This document shows, piece after piece, positions 10,570-20,335 of a stretch of 64,000 bases of DNA (positions are counted from its first letter, which is position 1; each line of letters starts with the position of its first letter). The stretch lies in assembly GCA_963830775.1 (NCBI GenBank), contig CAWHNT010000001.1, positions 1 to 64,000 on the forward strand. Reading direction: 5' to 3'. The notes beneath the pieces are model-generated. The model saw only the letters and a list, made by a program, of their open reading frames with translations, did no database searches and was not told the origin of the DNA. Made by a program: the position numbers and the translations under genes. This DNA comes from CAWHNT01 sp963830775 (GTDB taxonomy: Bacteria; Pseudomonadota; Alphaproteobacteria; Geminicoccales; Geminicoccaceae).

Positions 10570-10626
10570 GCTTGCCCCCTGGTCGATCGTGCTTGCCGGT
10601 CCGTACGCGAAACCGGAGAAGCGAAT

Positions 10627-10644
10627 ATGACAGAACGATGACAG
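10627..10644 (-). promoter_or_regulatory. Pho box (PhoB site) between alkaline phosphatase and ABC ATPase
   Basis: On the minus strand the site is CTGTCAT-CGTT-CTGTCAT, an exact repeat of the consensus half-site with the correct 11-base period. It ends 58 bases before the phosphatase ATG and 76 bases before the divergent ATPase start. It should drive the phosphatase operon and may also act on the ATPase gene. Confidence 0.88.
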
Positions 10645-10719
10645 CACCTCCATCCTGCCTCGCGAACTCGCGATGACGGCAGAGCAGGGTCAAAATCGCG
10701 CACCGGTGAAGCTCCCGAC

Positions 10720-11424
<705 letters not shown>

Positions 11425-11817
11425 CGAAGGTGGCACGAACCGTCACCCGCTTCGCCGCCTCGTCCAGCGCGAAGGTGCTGATCGGCAGGTACTGTCGCGC
11501 GTAGCTGTGGCAGTAGTCGAGGCTCTGCCCCATGACATAGCGGCAGGAGCAGAATTCCTTGGCGTAGAAGGCCGGCAGGACACCGGGAAAGGCCCGCAGG
11601 TGGGTCCAGTTCCAGGCGATCGCGGTGCCCAGCAGCAGGACCAGGGCCAGCGCCCCGCCGCCGATCCAGCGCCGCGACCTGGCGGGCAGCACGGTCACTT
11701 CTCTCGAATTATTTTAGTTCCAGACGTGCAAAGGGACTCGGCACGGCGCGCGCCCGGGTCTATCAGGCCAGCTGCGGCGCGGAGCGCGACGCGCCGGGAG
11801 CAGGGGGAGTCTATAGG

Positions 11818-12534
11818 ATGCGCTTGTTTTCTCATCTTGCCGGGTGTTGTGCCCTGGCCTTGCTAGCCGGTGCCGCCGCGTCCAAGCCCACCATCGCCGC
11901 CGATTCCGATGCATCCCGGGCCAAGCATGGCCTGGAGATCGCGCCGGTGAAGCTGAAGCTGAAGGGCCTCGATCGGGGCTTGGTGGGACTCGGCAGCTAT
12001 TTCGTCAATGCGGTGGGCGGCTGTAACGACTGCCACAGCGTCGAGACCTATGCTCCGGGCGGCAATCCGTTCGAGGGCGAACCCGAGAAGATCAACGAGG
12101 AAACTTATCTTGCCGGTGGGCAGGAGTTCGGCCCCTTCATATCGCCCAACCTCACACCCGACGAGAGTGGCCGTCCAGCTGGTCTCACCTACAAGAAGTT
12201 CTTCAACGCCATCAGGTTCGGCAAGGACCCGGACGAACCCGGCGAGCTCCTGCAGGTCATGCCCTGGCCCGTCTACAGCAAGCTCCAGGATCGCGACATC
12301 CGGGCGGTCTACGAATATCTGAAGGCCGTCCCCTCCATCGAGTCGCAACCGACACTCACGGCCGAGCCTGAGGTCACGGAGCCCGAGATCACGGAGCCCG
12401 AAACCACGACCGGCGAGGTGCTCCCGCCGACCGAGGAAGTGGAAGAGACCACGGAGCCCACGGGCGACGTCACGGAGCCGCCGACGGAGACGGAGGACAC
12501 GACGGAGACGGGGGAGCCCACCGACACCGAGTAG
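11818..12534 (+). CDS. Cytochrome c family protein with Thr/Pro/Glu-rich tail
   Basis: Exported monohaem cytochrome of 238 residues. The ATG at 11818 follows AGGGGGAG and opens a signal peptide. The haem site is CNDCH, followed by the NLTPDESGRP segment and the distal ligand Met in VMPWP, as in dehydrogenase-linked cytochromes that accept electrons in the periplasm. From about residue 180 the chain turns into a low-complexity acidic tail (EPEVTEPEITEPET and so on, almost only T, E, P, G, D, V), with four in-frame copies of CACGGAGCC at 12375, 12390, 12450 and 12471. The tail has no haem motif and could be a cell-wall spacer or an interaction surface. Confidence 0.85.
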   Translation: MRLFSHLAGCCALALLAGAAASKPTIAADSDASRAKHGLEIAPVKLKLKGLDRGLVGLGSYFVNAVGGCNDCHSVETYAPGGNPFEGEPEKINEETYLAGGQEFGPFISPNLTPDESGRPAGLTYKKFFNAIRFGKDPDEPGELLQVMPWPVYSKLQDRDIRAVYEYLKAVPSIESQPTLTAEPEVTEPEITEPETTTGEVLPPTEEVEETTEPTGDVTEPPTETEDTTETGEPTDTE

Positions 12535-12545
12535 CGCTGGTTCCC

Positions 12546-13703
12546 TCAGGGCTGCTCAAAGGCGGCGAGCACGAGCCTCAGGAAGCGATCGGTGCCGAAG
12601 TTGCCGTCGCGGTCGTCGCCTGTGCGGACGACGACCAGGCGGCGGCTTGGGATCACGACGAGCTTCTGGCCCCAGTGACCGCTGGCGACGAGTGCGTCCT
12701 CGGGCACGTCGGGATAGGGCCGGCGACCGCCGGCGGCGCGGTTCAGCCACCAGTGGGCACCGTAGGACTCCGGCCCCCGGTCTTGCGCGCGGCGCCACCA
12801 GGAGGTGCCGGCCCCGTCCTCGAGCGCGGGTGCCAGCGTGCCGGCATAGGTGACCCAGCCCTCCGGCAGCACCCGCTCCCCTGCCCAGCAGCCTTCGGCG
12901 AGGTAGAGGAGGCCGATCCGGGCGAGGTCGCGCGGGGTGGCGTAGAGGTAGGAGGAGCCGACGAGGATGCCCTCCCCGTCCCGCTCCCACACCGCCGAGC
13001 GCAGCCCGATCCGGTCGAAGAGTGCCGTCCAGGGATAGTCCGGGTAGCTCTCCGGACCCACGACGTCGCGAAGGGCACGGGCGAGGACGAGGCTGTCGCC
13101 GCTCTTGTAGGACCAGAGCGTCCCGGGCGGCGCATCCAGCTTGTGCCCGGCCGCGAACAGGCCCATGTCGCCGCGCCCGCGCGTGTAGAGCATGGCGATC
13201 ACGGCGGAGCGGATCGGCGCGTACTCGTAGCTCTCCTGGAAGCCCAGGCCGGAACTCATGGCTAAGAGGTCGCGATAGGTGATCCGGGCCTTGTCGCCGG
13301 TGCCAATCCAGGGGCTGCGCTCGGCCACGGGCCGGCCGATGTCGACAAGCCCGTCCCGGACCGCCGCACCGTAGAGGGCGTGCAGCACGCTCTTGGTCAC
13401 TGACCAGGCGATGTGGGGCGTCTCGGGTCCGAAGCCGCGGGCGTAGCGCTCGTGCAGGATGATCCCGTCCCGCATGACGACCAGCCCGTTGGTGCGCACA
13501 CCCTCTCGTGCGGCTTCATCGAGGCCGGACGGGAACAGGTAGGCATCGAGCGCCTGGACCTCCGGGCGTGCCGCATCGGAAGGTGCCGCGCGCCAAACAT
13601 CGGCCGGCCAGGCGACAGCGGATGCGGTGGCAGCACAGTCGGCAGCCCTCGCCGGGCTGCCTGAGAGCAGCGCGGCGATGAGGACGAGTGCTGGGAGCCG
13701 CAC
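12546..13703 (-). CDS. Serine hydrolase, class C beta-lactamase/NylB-like
   Basis: Exported hydrolase of 385 residues with a Sec signal (LPALVLIAALLSGSPARA). The catalytic Ser-Lys pair is in AWSVTK, the Tyr motif is SYKSGDS (Y-x-S, as in 6-aminohexanoate-dimer hydrolases, against Y-x-N of true AmpC), and a late GHWGQK takes the place of the KTG box. The substrate is probably an amide or ester, not a beta-lactam. The GTG start at 13703 lies one base after the stop of the SDR gene, so the two are coupled. It converges on the cytochrome gene 12 bases away. Confidence 0.88.
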   Translation of the reverse strand: MRLPALVLIAALLSGSPARAADCAATASAVAWPADVWRAAPSDAARPEVQALDAYLFPSGLDEAAREGVRTNGLVVMRDGIILHERYARGFGPETPHIAWSVTKSVLHALYGAAVRDGLVDIGRPVAERSPWIGTGDKARITYRDLLAMSSGLGFQESYEYAPIRSAVIAMLYTRGRGDMGLFAAGHKLDAPPGTLWSYKSGDSLVLARALRDVVGPESYPDYPWTALFDRIGLRSAVWERDGEGILVGSSYLYATPRDLARIGLLYLAEGCWAGERVLPEGWVTYAGTLAPALEDGAGTSWWRRAQDRGPESYGAHWWLNRAAGGRRPYPDVPEDALVASGHWGQKLVVIPSRRLVVVRTGDDRDGNFGTDRFLRLVLAAFEQP

Positions 13704-13704
13704 C

Positions 13705-14475
13705 CTAGCCCTGCGCCGAGTAGCCGCCGTCGACCGGGATGGCCGTGCCGGTGACGAAGTCCGAGGCGCGGCTCGCCAGGAACACGGCGATGCCGCCGAA
13801 ATCGTCCGGCACCCCCCAGCGGCCGGCCGGCGTGCGCGCCTTGACCCGCTCCTCCAGGCCAGGGATGTCGGCCCGGCCGCGCACGGTGAGGGCGGTGTCG
13901 ATCCAGCCCGGCAGGATCGTGTTCACCTGGATGTTGTCCTTGGCCCAGGCGGTCGCCAGCGCCTGGCCGAGCTGGACGATGCCGCCCTTGCTGGCGGCGT
14001 AGGGCGCGGCGAACGGCAGGCCGAAGATCGAGGTCATCGAGCCGATCATGACGATCTTGCCGCCGCCGGCCTGGCACATGGCGGGGTAGGCCGCATGCGA
14101 GCAGACGAAGGCACTGGTCAGGTTGGTCTCGAGGATCAGCCGCCACTCGTCGAGCGAGTAGGTCTCCGGCGTCTTGCGGACGTTGATCCCGGCATTGTTG
14201 ACCAGGATGTCGAGCCGGCCGAAGCGCTCGACGGCACGCGCCACCAGCGCCCGGCAGTCCTCCTCGCGCGCGAGGTCGCCCGCGACCGCAAAGGCGCTCG
14301 CACCGAGTGCGGCAAGCTCGGCCACGGCCGTCTCGTTCTTGGCCGCATCCCGGCCCGCCACCACGATCGAGGCACCAGCCGCGGCAAGGCCCCGCGCGAT
14401 GCCGAGCCCGATGCCGCCATTGCCGCCTGTGACCACGGCCACCCGGCCCGTCAGGTCGAAGAGATCGGTCGCCAC
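13705..14475 (-). CDS. SDR family oxidoreductase
   Basis: Cytoplasmic NAD(P)-dependent dehydrogenase of 256 residues, classical type. TGGNGGIG is the cofactor loop, NNAG follows, then the catalytic Ser in IGSMTS, YAASK, and PGWIDT. It looks like FabG, gluconate or 2-deoxygluconate dehydrogenases; the substrate is not evident. The chosen GTG at 14475 gives MATDLFDLTGRV, the normal family N-terminus, preceded by a G-rich stretch; the frame is open further upstream without family sequence. It heads a two-gene operon with the serine hydrolase. Confidence 0.92.
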   Translation of the reverse strand: MATDLFDLTGRVAVVTGGNGGIGLGIARGLAAAGASIVVAGRDAAKNETAVAELAALGASAFAVAGDLAREEDCRALVARAVERFGRLDILVNNAGINVRKTPETYSLDEWRLILETNLTSAFVCSHAAYPAMCQAGGGKIVMIGSMTSIFGLPFAAPYAASKGGIVQLGQALATAWAKDNIQVNTILPGWIDTALTVRGRADIPGLEERVKARTPAGRWGVPDDFGGIAVFLASRASDFVTGTAIPVDGGYSAQG

Positions 14476-14622
14476 CCTGCCGCCCCCCTGCTCTGCGCTG
14501 GTGTGGAGGCAGCCTAGCGCAAGCGCCATGACCTGCGCGACCGCCGGCGTTGCACGGCCGGGTCGACGGGCCAATGATGGCAGCGGCCGCCTCATGGCTG
14601 GCCCACGAAATGGAGGAAAAGC

Positions 14623-15984
14623 ATGCGCCCGAAGCACAGCCTGCTCACGCTTGCCGCCGTCCTGTCGCTCCTCACCCTGAGCGCACCCGCCGGAGCCGCT
14701 CCTGTCAGCGCCCAGGACCTTCTGGGCGCCCAGGCGAACGCGGGCGAGTGGCTGACATACGGCCGCAACTACCTGAACCAGCGCTTCAGTCCGCTCGACA
14801 AGATCACCAAGGAGAACGCGGCCAGGCTCAAGCCAGTCTTCGCCTACTCGACCGGCGGCAAGTTCGCGGGCCTGGAGGCGACGCCGCTCTTCCATGACGG
14901 CACCCTCTACTTCAGCGGCGACTACTCACGGGTATTCGCCCTCGATGCCCGCACCGGCACGCTGCGCTGGTATTGGGAGCCGGAGTACGAGGAGGGGCTC
15001 GAGTCCATCCTGTGCTGCGGGCCGGTCAACCGGGGCCTCGCCATCCACGGCGACAAGGTTTTCGTGGGCACGCTGGACGCGCGCCTCGTGGCCCTGAACG
15101 CGAAGGACGGGACGGTCGCCTGGCAGCAGAAGGTCGAGGACTGGAAAGCGGCCTACTCGATCACCGGCGCACCCCTGATCGTGGGCGACCTCGTCATCAC
15201 CGGCATCGGCGGCGCCGAATACGGTGTCCGCGGCTTCGTGCAGGCCTTCAAGGCTGAGACGGGCGAGCCCGCGTGGAAGACGTTCGTGATCCCGGGGCCG
15301 GGCGAGCCAGGCAACGAGACCTGGCCCGGCGAGACCTGGAAGACCGGCGGTGCCTCCACCTGGCAGACCGGCGCCTATGACCCCGAGACGAGGACGCTTC
15401 TCTGGGGCACCGGCAACCCCGGCCCCTGGAACGCCGACCTGCGCAAGGGCGACAACAAGTGGAGCTGCTCGCTCGTCGCCATGGACGTCGACAGCGGCAA
15501 GATCAAGTGGGCCTACCAGTACACGCCGAACGACGGCTGGGACTATGACGGCAACAACGCGCCGGCCCTGCTCGACGTCACGATCGACGGCAAGCCGCGC
15601 AAGGTGGCGGTGCAGGCGAACCGCAACGGCTACCTCTACGTGCTCGACCGGACCAACGGCGAGTTCATCTATGCCGTGCCGACGATCGACGGGATCAACT
15701 GGACCAGCGGACTCGACCCGAAGACAGGCCAGCCGACCGTGAACGAGGACAAGCGGCCGCGGAGCGGCGGGCCCAAGGTCGAGCCCATCGTCCCGGGCCT
15801 CGAGGGCGGCACCAACTGGTTCCCGATCGCGGCCGATCCCGAGCAGGGGATCGTCTATCTCAACACCAACGACTGGAGCATGGCGCTCACCGCCTGGAAG
15901 CCTGCGGACGTGGTCTACACCGCCGGGCAGGCCTACATGGGCGTCGACTACCAGATGTACCGGCACAAGGAGCAGACGGGCTAC
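14623..15984 (+). pseudogene. PQQ-dependent dehydrogenase, 5' fragment split by IS
   Basis: N-terminal 454 residues of a periplasmic quinoprotein dehydrogenase (alcohol or polyol type) that passes electrons to cytochrome c. ATG follows GGAGGAAAAGC and a signal peptide is present. Typical sites are visible: the adjacent-cysteine pair in ILCCGPVNRG that lies next to PQQ, repeated propeller W-motifs (GTLRWYWE), and PNDGWDYDGNN with the catalytic Asp. The coding sequence is broken after QTGY by an ISAs1-family element. Reading on into the IS gives a short unrelated tail. Joining 15984 to 17232 restores one frame of about 582 residues, so the loss of function looks recent. Confidence 0.9.
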
Positions 15985-17224
15985 GTGCCAGGGCAATTGG
16001 ATGAACGACTGGTAAGTTTCGGCGCGTGCTCGGTTCTGGTTGGTGGGGCTCCCAGCTTCGGAGAGGCCCATGGACCGTCCCGCCAGTACGAGCCTGCTCG
16101 ACCATTTCGCCGCCTTGGAGGACCCTCGCCAGACGGCCAAGGTGCTCTATCCCTTGCCGGAAATCCTCCTTCTCCTGCTCGGCGCCACCCTGGCAGGCGC
16201 TGACGACTTCATCGAGATGGAGCTCTGGGGTAACGAGCAGCTGGCCTTCCTACGCCGGCTGCTGCCCTACCGGCACGGGATCCCCAGTCACGACACGCTG
16301 GGCGAGGTGGTGGCCGCGCTCGATCCTGCGCTGTTCAAGGCCTGCTTCATGAGCTGGGTCGAGGGCCTGCGCGAGACGGAGCCGGACCTGATCGCGATCG
16401 ACGGCAAGACCTCCCGTCGCAGCCATGCCCGGAGCAAGGGACGCGAGCCTCTGCATCTGGTCTCGGCTTGGGCAAGCCGCCAGCGCCTGGTGCTCGGGCA
16501 GGAGGCGGTGAGCGGCAAGTCGAACGAGATCACCGCCATCCCGCTGCTCTTGGAGCGGCTGGCGCTCAAGGGGGGCCTGGTCACGATCGATGCCATCGGC
16601 ACCCAGACCGAGATCGCCCGCACCATCCTCCGCTGTGGCGGCGACTATCTCCTGGCCTTGAAGGCGAACCGCCCGGCTACCTTCAAGGACGTGGAGACCT
16701 TCTTCGGCGACCAGCCGCCGGGCAGCATCGAGACCTGCACGACGACCGACGGCGACCACGGCCGGGTCGAGGTCCGCCGCCACGCCGTCTGCCACGATGT
16801 GGCCTGGCTGTTCTCGGACCGGCGCTACCCGGGCGAGGTCGCATTCCCCGGCCTCGCCATGATCGGGATGGTCGAGGCGGAGACCGAGCGCGACGGCGGG
16901 GCCACCCGCGAGCGGCGCTATTACCTGTGCTCGGCCAAGCTCGATGCGGCAACCTTCGCCCGTGCCGTCCGCGGCCATTGGGGAATCGAGAACCGCCTGC
17001 ACTGGGTCCTGGACGTGGTCTTCAAGGACGATCTTTCACGCCTGCGCACCGGCCATGCGCCGGAGAACATGGCCGTGGTCAGGCACATGGCCCTGAACCT
17101 GCTGCACCAGTCCAAGCCCACAACCTCGCTCAAGAACCGCAGGAAGCGCGCGGGGTGGAACACGGTCTACCTCGAGAGCCTCATCCGCCAGAGCGCATGA
17201 ACACGCGTTCATCCGTTTGCCCTG
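15985..17224 (+). mobile_element. ISAs1-family insertion sequence
   Basis: An element of about 1.24 kb. Imperfect inverted repeats of 19 bp, matching at 17 positions, are at 15989-16007 (CAGGGCAATTGGATGAACG) and 17206-17224. A single DDE transposase fills the inside. GGGCTAC occurs at 15978-15984 and again at 17225-17231, directly after the right end, as expected for a target duplication. On the left, four bases (GTGC) separate this copy from the inverted repeat, so the exact left edge and duplication length (the family usually makes 8-10 bp) remain uncertain. Confidence 0.88.
16070..17200 (+). CDS. ISAs1-family DDE transposase
   Basis: Transposase of 376 residues, intact. The N-terminal H-repeat-associated segment has LLDHFAALEDPRQ; catalytic Asp residues are in LIAIDGKTSRRS and GLVTIDAIGTQ, and the Glu in GHWGIENRLHWVLDVVFKDD. 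The ATG at 16070 follows GGAGAGGCCC; a TTG at 16040 would add ten residues with no support. Being complete with clear ends, the element may still be able to move. Confidence 0.95.
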   Translation: MDRPASTSLLDHFAALEDPRQTAKVLYPLPEILLLLLGATLAGADDFIEMELWGNEQLAFLRRLLPYRHGIPSHDTLGEVVAALDPALFKACFMSWVEGLRETEPDLIAIDGKTSRRSHARSKGREPLHLVSAWASRQRLVLGQEAVSGKSNEITAIPLLLERLALKGGLVTIDAIGTQTEIARTILRCGGDYLLALKANRPATFKDVETFFGDQPPGSIETCTTTDGDHGRVEVRRHAVCHDVAWLFSDRRYPGEVAFPGLAMIGMVEAETERDGGATRERRYYLCSAKLDAATFARAVRGHWGIENRLHWVLDVVFKDDLSRLRTGHAPENMAVVRHMALNLLHQSKPTTSLKNRRKRAGWNTVYLESLIRQSA

Positions 17225-17618
17225 GGGCTACCTCAAGGCCTTCGACGTCGCGAACCGGAAGTGGCTGTGGCAGGTGGCGAGCCCGCTGCCGATGTTCGCG
17301 GGCGTGCTGGCGACCAAGGGCGGCGTGCTCTTCACCGGCGACCAGCTGGGCTTCTTCAAGGCCGTGGACGCCCGGACCGGCCAGGAATTGTGGAAGTTCC
17401 AGACCGGCTCCGGCATCAACGCCTCGCCGATCACCTACGAGCTGGACGGGCACCAGTACGTGGCGATCCTGTCCGGTCTCGGCGGCGATCCCAGCTTCTA
17501 CTTCTCGGGCCCGAAGGGTGGCATGCTGTGGGTGTTCTCGGTCGACGGCGCGGTGCAGGACACGACGGCCATGAACGCGCAGGTGATCGAGAAGATGCTG
17601 CCGGTTTACGGGAAGTAG
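17225..17618 (+). pseudogene. PQQ-dependent dehydrogenase, 3' fragment
   Basis: C-terminal 129 residues or so of the quinoprotein split by the IS, starting GYLKAFDVANRKWLWQ and keeping the last propeller blades (GGVLFTGDQLGFFKAVDARTGQELWKF and GSGINASPITYELDG). A TTG inside the IS end could start translation of this piece, but without the signal peptide and most of the propeller it would have no function. Confidence 0.9.
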
Positions 17619-17647
17619 GTTTCATCAGGAAGCAGAAGAGCAGGGCC

Positions 17648-18001
17648 ATGCCGAGATGGACGTTGGCGCTCGCACTGCTGTTGGCACCGAGCATGACCCA
17701 GGCGGCGGACACGGTCTCGGGGCCGGCACGGGCGACGGCACCTGAGACGCTGGTGGTGGCCAATGTCCGCATCCGCTTCGCCGGGTTCACCGCCCCGGCC
17801 TCGGATGCGCGCTGCGGCGAGGCTGCCTGTGCCGATAAGGCCGTGGCACGCCTCGCCGAACTGGTGGCCACAGGACCCGTGACCTGCACGCGCGGTGCCC
17901 GCGCAGGTCACGGCGTCTATTCGGGAAGCTGCCGTCTCGCCGACGGTCGCGACCCGGCCCAGGTCCTGGCCGGGGAAGGCCTGCTGCGTCCCGAACGATA
18001 G
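17648..18001 (+). CDS. SNase-like (OB-fold) exported protein
   Basis: A product of 117 residues with a signal peptide (LALALLLAPSMTQAAD) and a thermonuclease-like fold: IRFAGFTAPASDARCGEAACADKA, then CTRGARAGHGVYSGSCRLADGRD and LAGEGLLRPER. The Arg/Glu/Arg catalytic set of staphylococcal nuclease is not evident, and three cysteines could form disulfides, so nuclease action is doubtful. It lies 29 bases after the quinoprotein remnant and 11 bases before the racemase gene, probably in the same transcript. Confidence 0.72.
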   Translation: MPRWTLALALLLAPSMTQAADTVSGPARATAPETLVVANVRIRFAGFTAPASDARCGEAACADKAVARLAELVATGPVTCTRGARAGHGVYSGSCRLADGRDPAQVLAGEGLLRPER

Positions 18002-18012
18002 GCGGAGGTTGG

Positions 18013-18705
18013 ATGAAGACGATCGGCCTGATCGGCGGGCTGAGCTGGGAGAGCACGGCACCCTACTACCGCCACCTCAACGAGGGTGTGCGGGAGCGTC
18101 TGGGCGGGCTGCATTCGGCACGGATCGTGCTGTGGTCGTTCGATTTCGCGCAAGTCGAAGCCCTCCAGGCGGAGGGCGACTGGGCCGGCGCTACCCGGCT
18201 GATGGAGGATGCGGCGCGCCGGCTGGCCGGGGCCGGGGCCGAGCTGATCGTGATCGCGTCCAACACGATGCACCGCATGGCGGACGAGGTCGAAGCGGCG
18301 GCCGGGCTGCCGCTGATCCACATCGCGGACGCCACCGGCCTGGCCGTGCGCGCGGCCGGTCTGCGGCGGCCGGCCCTGCTGGCGACGCGCTACACGATGG
18401 AGCAGGACTTCTATCGCGGGCGGCTCGCGGCGCGGCACGGGGTCGAGGCCATGGTGCCGGACGAGCGGGGGCGCGAGCTTGTCCACCGGATCATCTACGA
18501 GGAGCTGTGCGTCGGCATCGTCCGGCCGCAGTCGAAGGCAGCCTATCTCGAGGAGATCGAACGCCTGAGGCGGCAAGGGGCCGACGGGGTGATCCTGGGC
18601 TGCACGGAGGTGGGCCTGCTGCTCGGGCCCGAGGACACCGACCTGCCCATGTTCGACACCACCCGGCTCCATGTCGAGAAGGCGCTGGACGTGGCGCTCG
18701 CGTGA
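18013..18705 (+). CDS. Aspartate/glutamate racemase family protein
   Basis: Cofactor-independent racemase of 230 residues. The ATG follows GGCGGAGGTTGG. The N-terminus MKTIGLIGGLSWEST, the IASNTMHRMAD segment and GCTEVGLLL are family hallmarks. The second catalytic Cys is present. At the first catalytic position, where Asp racemases have Cys and E. coli YgeA has Thr, this protein has Ser (ASNTMH). That asymmetric site suggests YgeA-like L-Asp/L-Glu specificity or another substrate; this is inference. Confidence 0.88.
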   Translation: MKTIGLIGGLSWESTAPYYRHLNEGVRERLGGLHSARIVLWSFDFAQVEALQAEGDWAGATRLMEDAARRLAGAGAELIVIASNTMHRMADEVEAAAGLPLIHIADATGLAVRAAGLRRPALLATRYTMEQDFYRGRLAARHGVEAMVPDERGRELVHRIIYEELCVGIVRPQSKAAYLEEIERLRRQGADGVILGCTEVGLLLGPEDTDLPMFDTTRLHVEKALDVALA

Positions 18706-18822
18706 CCTCGGGTGCGGTAACCGGGCGTTAACGGCGCGCGCTCACAATATCCTTCGCCCAGCCAACATCAGGTGGCGGCCGGTTGACCCAGCTCAATGCG
18801 CATGCCGGGCCGATCGGCAAGA

Positions 18823-20247
18823 TCAGGTGCGCGGCACGAGTCGGAAGGCCGGTGCCCGGTCCGGTGCGGTCGTGACCACGGCCGTCGGCAGGACGCGCTT
18901 GTTCCCTGGGAGATCGATGTGGAAGGCACGGGTGAGTGCCGCGAGCACGAGCGTCGCCTCGAGGAGAGCGAACTGGGCGCCGATGCAGACCCGCGGGCCG
19001 ATACCGAACGGCAGGTAGGCGCATCGCTCAGGCGCCGGGGCGCCGGGCAGGAAGCGTGCCGGATCGAACGCGTCGGGATCGTGCCAGAGCCGGCGATGGC
19101 GATGCAGGAGCCAGGGCGAGACCACGACGAGGGCCCCCGGCGAAACCTCTGCGTCCCCGACCTTGTCTGGACCCTTGGCGAGCCGGACGATCGTGTAGGC
19201 CGGCGGATAGAGCCGCAGCGTCTCGTTGATCACGGCGCGCGTGACGGGCAGGCGCTCGTACGCGCGGGCCGCGCCTTCGGGCGAGAGGTCGACGGCAGCC
19301 GCCTCCTCGGCCACGCGCTCCTGCCAGTGCGGCGAGAGCGACAGGAGGTAGACGGCCCAGAACAGGGAGAGTGCCGTGGTCTCGTGCCCGGCGATCATCA
19401 GCGTCGCGATCTGGTCGCGCAGGAGCTCAGGGGCGAACGGCTCGCCGGTCTCCGGATCGCGGGCGGTGGAGAGGACATCGAACAGGTCGCGCGGCGGGTC
19501 GGCGGGCGGGGTGCGGCCGCGCTCGGCGATGATGCGGTCGAGCACGCCCTTGAAGCCGCGCCCGGCACGCCGCCGGGCCCAGGCGAGCGGGTCCGGCGCC
19601 TCGGGCGGGAGCAGGAAATCGAGGAAGGACGGCCGTGCCAGACGCGTCCCGTAACCCTCGATGCCGGCCCGGATGGCGGCACCGTGCGCGTGCATCGCCT
19701 GCGAGAACAGGGCCCTGCCCGCGACCTCGAGCGCCAGGTACTGCATCGTGCGCAGCACATCGACCGGGCCGGGCGTCCGGCGCATGAGGCCGCTCACCGT
19801 CTCCAGGGCCACGGTGGCGACGTGCCGGGCCACGATCTCGAGGCTGCGTGGGGCGAAAGCCGGTGCCACGAGCCGCCGCTGGTGCTTCCAGGCACTGCCT
19901 TCGGCGAGGAAGAGACCGTCGCCGATGAGCGGATGCAGGATGCGCAAGGTGGCGGGCGTTCGGCCGTAATTGGCGTGGTTGTCGATCAGCACCCGCCGGA
20001 TCGCGTCGGGCGCGTTCAGGATCAGGCTCTGGCGGCCGAGGAACGTCCCGCTCAGGATCGGCAGCTCGTAGGCCGGATCGCCCCAGGTCCCGATGGCGTT
20101 GCGGCGCAGCTGCAGCAGCGTGCGCCAGAGAGGCAGCGGCACGGTCGGCCGTGGCGGCAGGGGCGGCACGATGCGGCCGTCCTGCTGTGAGAATTCTCCT
20201 CGCGCGAGAGGCCGGGAGGTGGTTAGTGTCCCCGCGATGTCCGACAT
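18823..20247 (-). CDS. Cytochrome P450
   Basis: Soluble bacterial P450 of about 474 residues. The I-helix oxygen motif AGHETT, the ExxR motif in NETLRLYPP, and the haem loop FGIGPRVCIG with its Cys ligand are all present. The sequence resembles CYP102- and CYP4-like fatty-acid or hydrocarbon hydroxylases, but the substrate is not decidable here. No ferredoxin or reductase gene is adjacent. The start at 20247 (MSDIAGTL) is preceded by GGGAGC; the next gene is divergent, with only 88 bases between the starts. Confidence 0.93.
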   Translation of the reverse strand: MSDIAGTLTTSRPLARGEFSQQDGRIVPPLPPRPTVPLPLWRTLLQLRRNAIGTWGDPAYELPILSGTFLGRQSLILNAPDAIRRVLIDNHANYGRTPATLRILHPLIGDGLFLAEGSAWKHQRRLVAPAFAPRSLEIVARHVATVALETVSGLMRRTPGPVDVLRTMQYLALEVAGRALFSQAMHAHGAAIRAGIEGYGTRLARPSFLDFLLPPEAPDPLAWARRRAGRGFKGVLDRIIAERGRTPPADPPRDLFDVLSTARDPETGEPFAPELLRDQIATLMIAGHETTALSLFWAVYLLSLSPHWQERVAEEAAAVDLSPEGAARAYERLPVTRAVINETLRLYPPAYTIVRLAKGPDKVGDAEVSPGALVVVSPWLLHRHRRLWHDPDAFDPARFLPGAPAPERCAYLPFGIGPRVCIGAQFALLEATLVLAALTRAFHIDLPGNKRVLPTAVVTTAPDRAPAFRLVPRT

Positions 20248-20335
20248 GCTCCCATCGATCCTGGGCGGCAGGCGGCCATCGGTGCCGCCCTGCCACGAGA
20301 TAGCCGTGGGCAAGGGCGCTGCAAGGAGCCGTCGA

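Noticed and set aside
17217..17618. Independent gene beginning MPWGYLKAF
   Set aside because: It is the 3' part of the IS-split quinoprotein; the start codon comes from the IS end.
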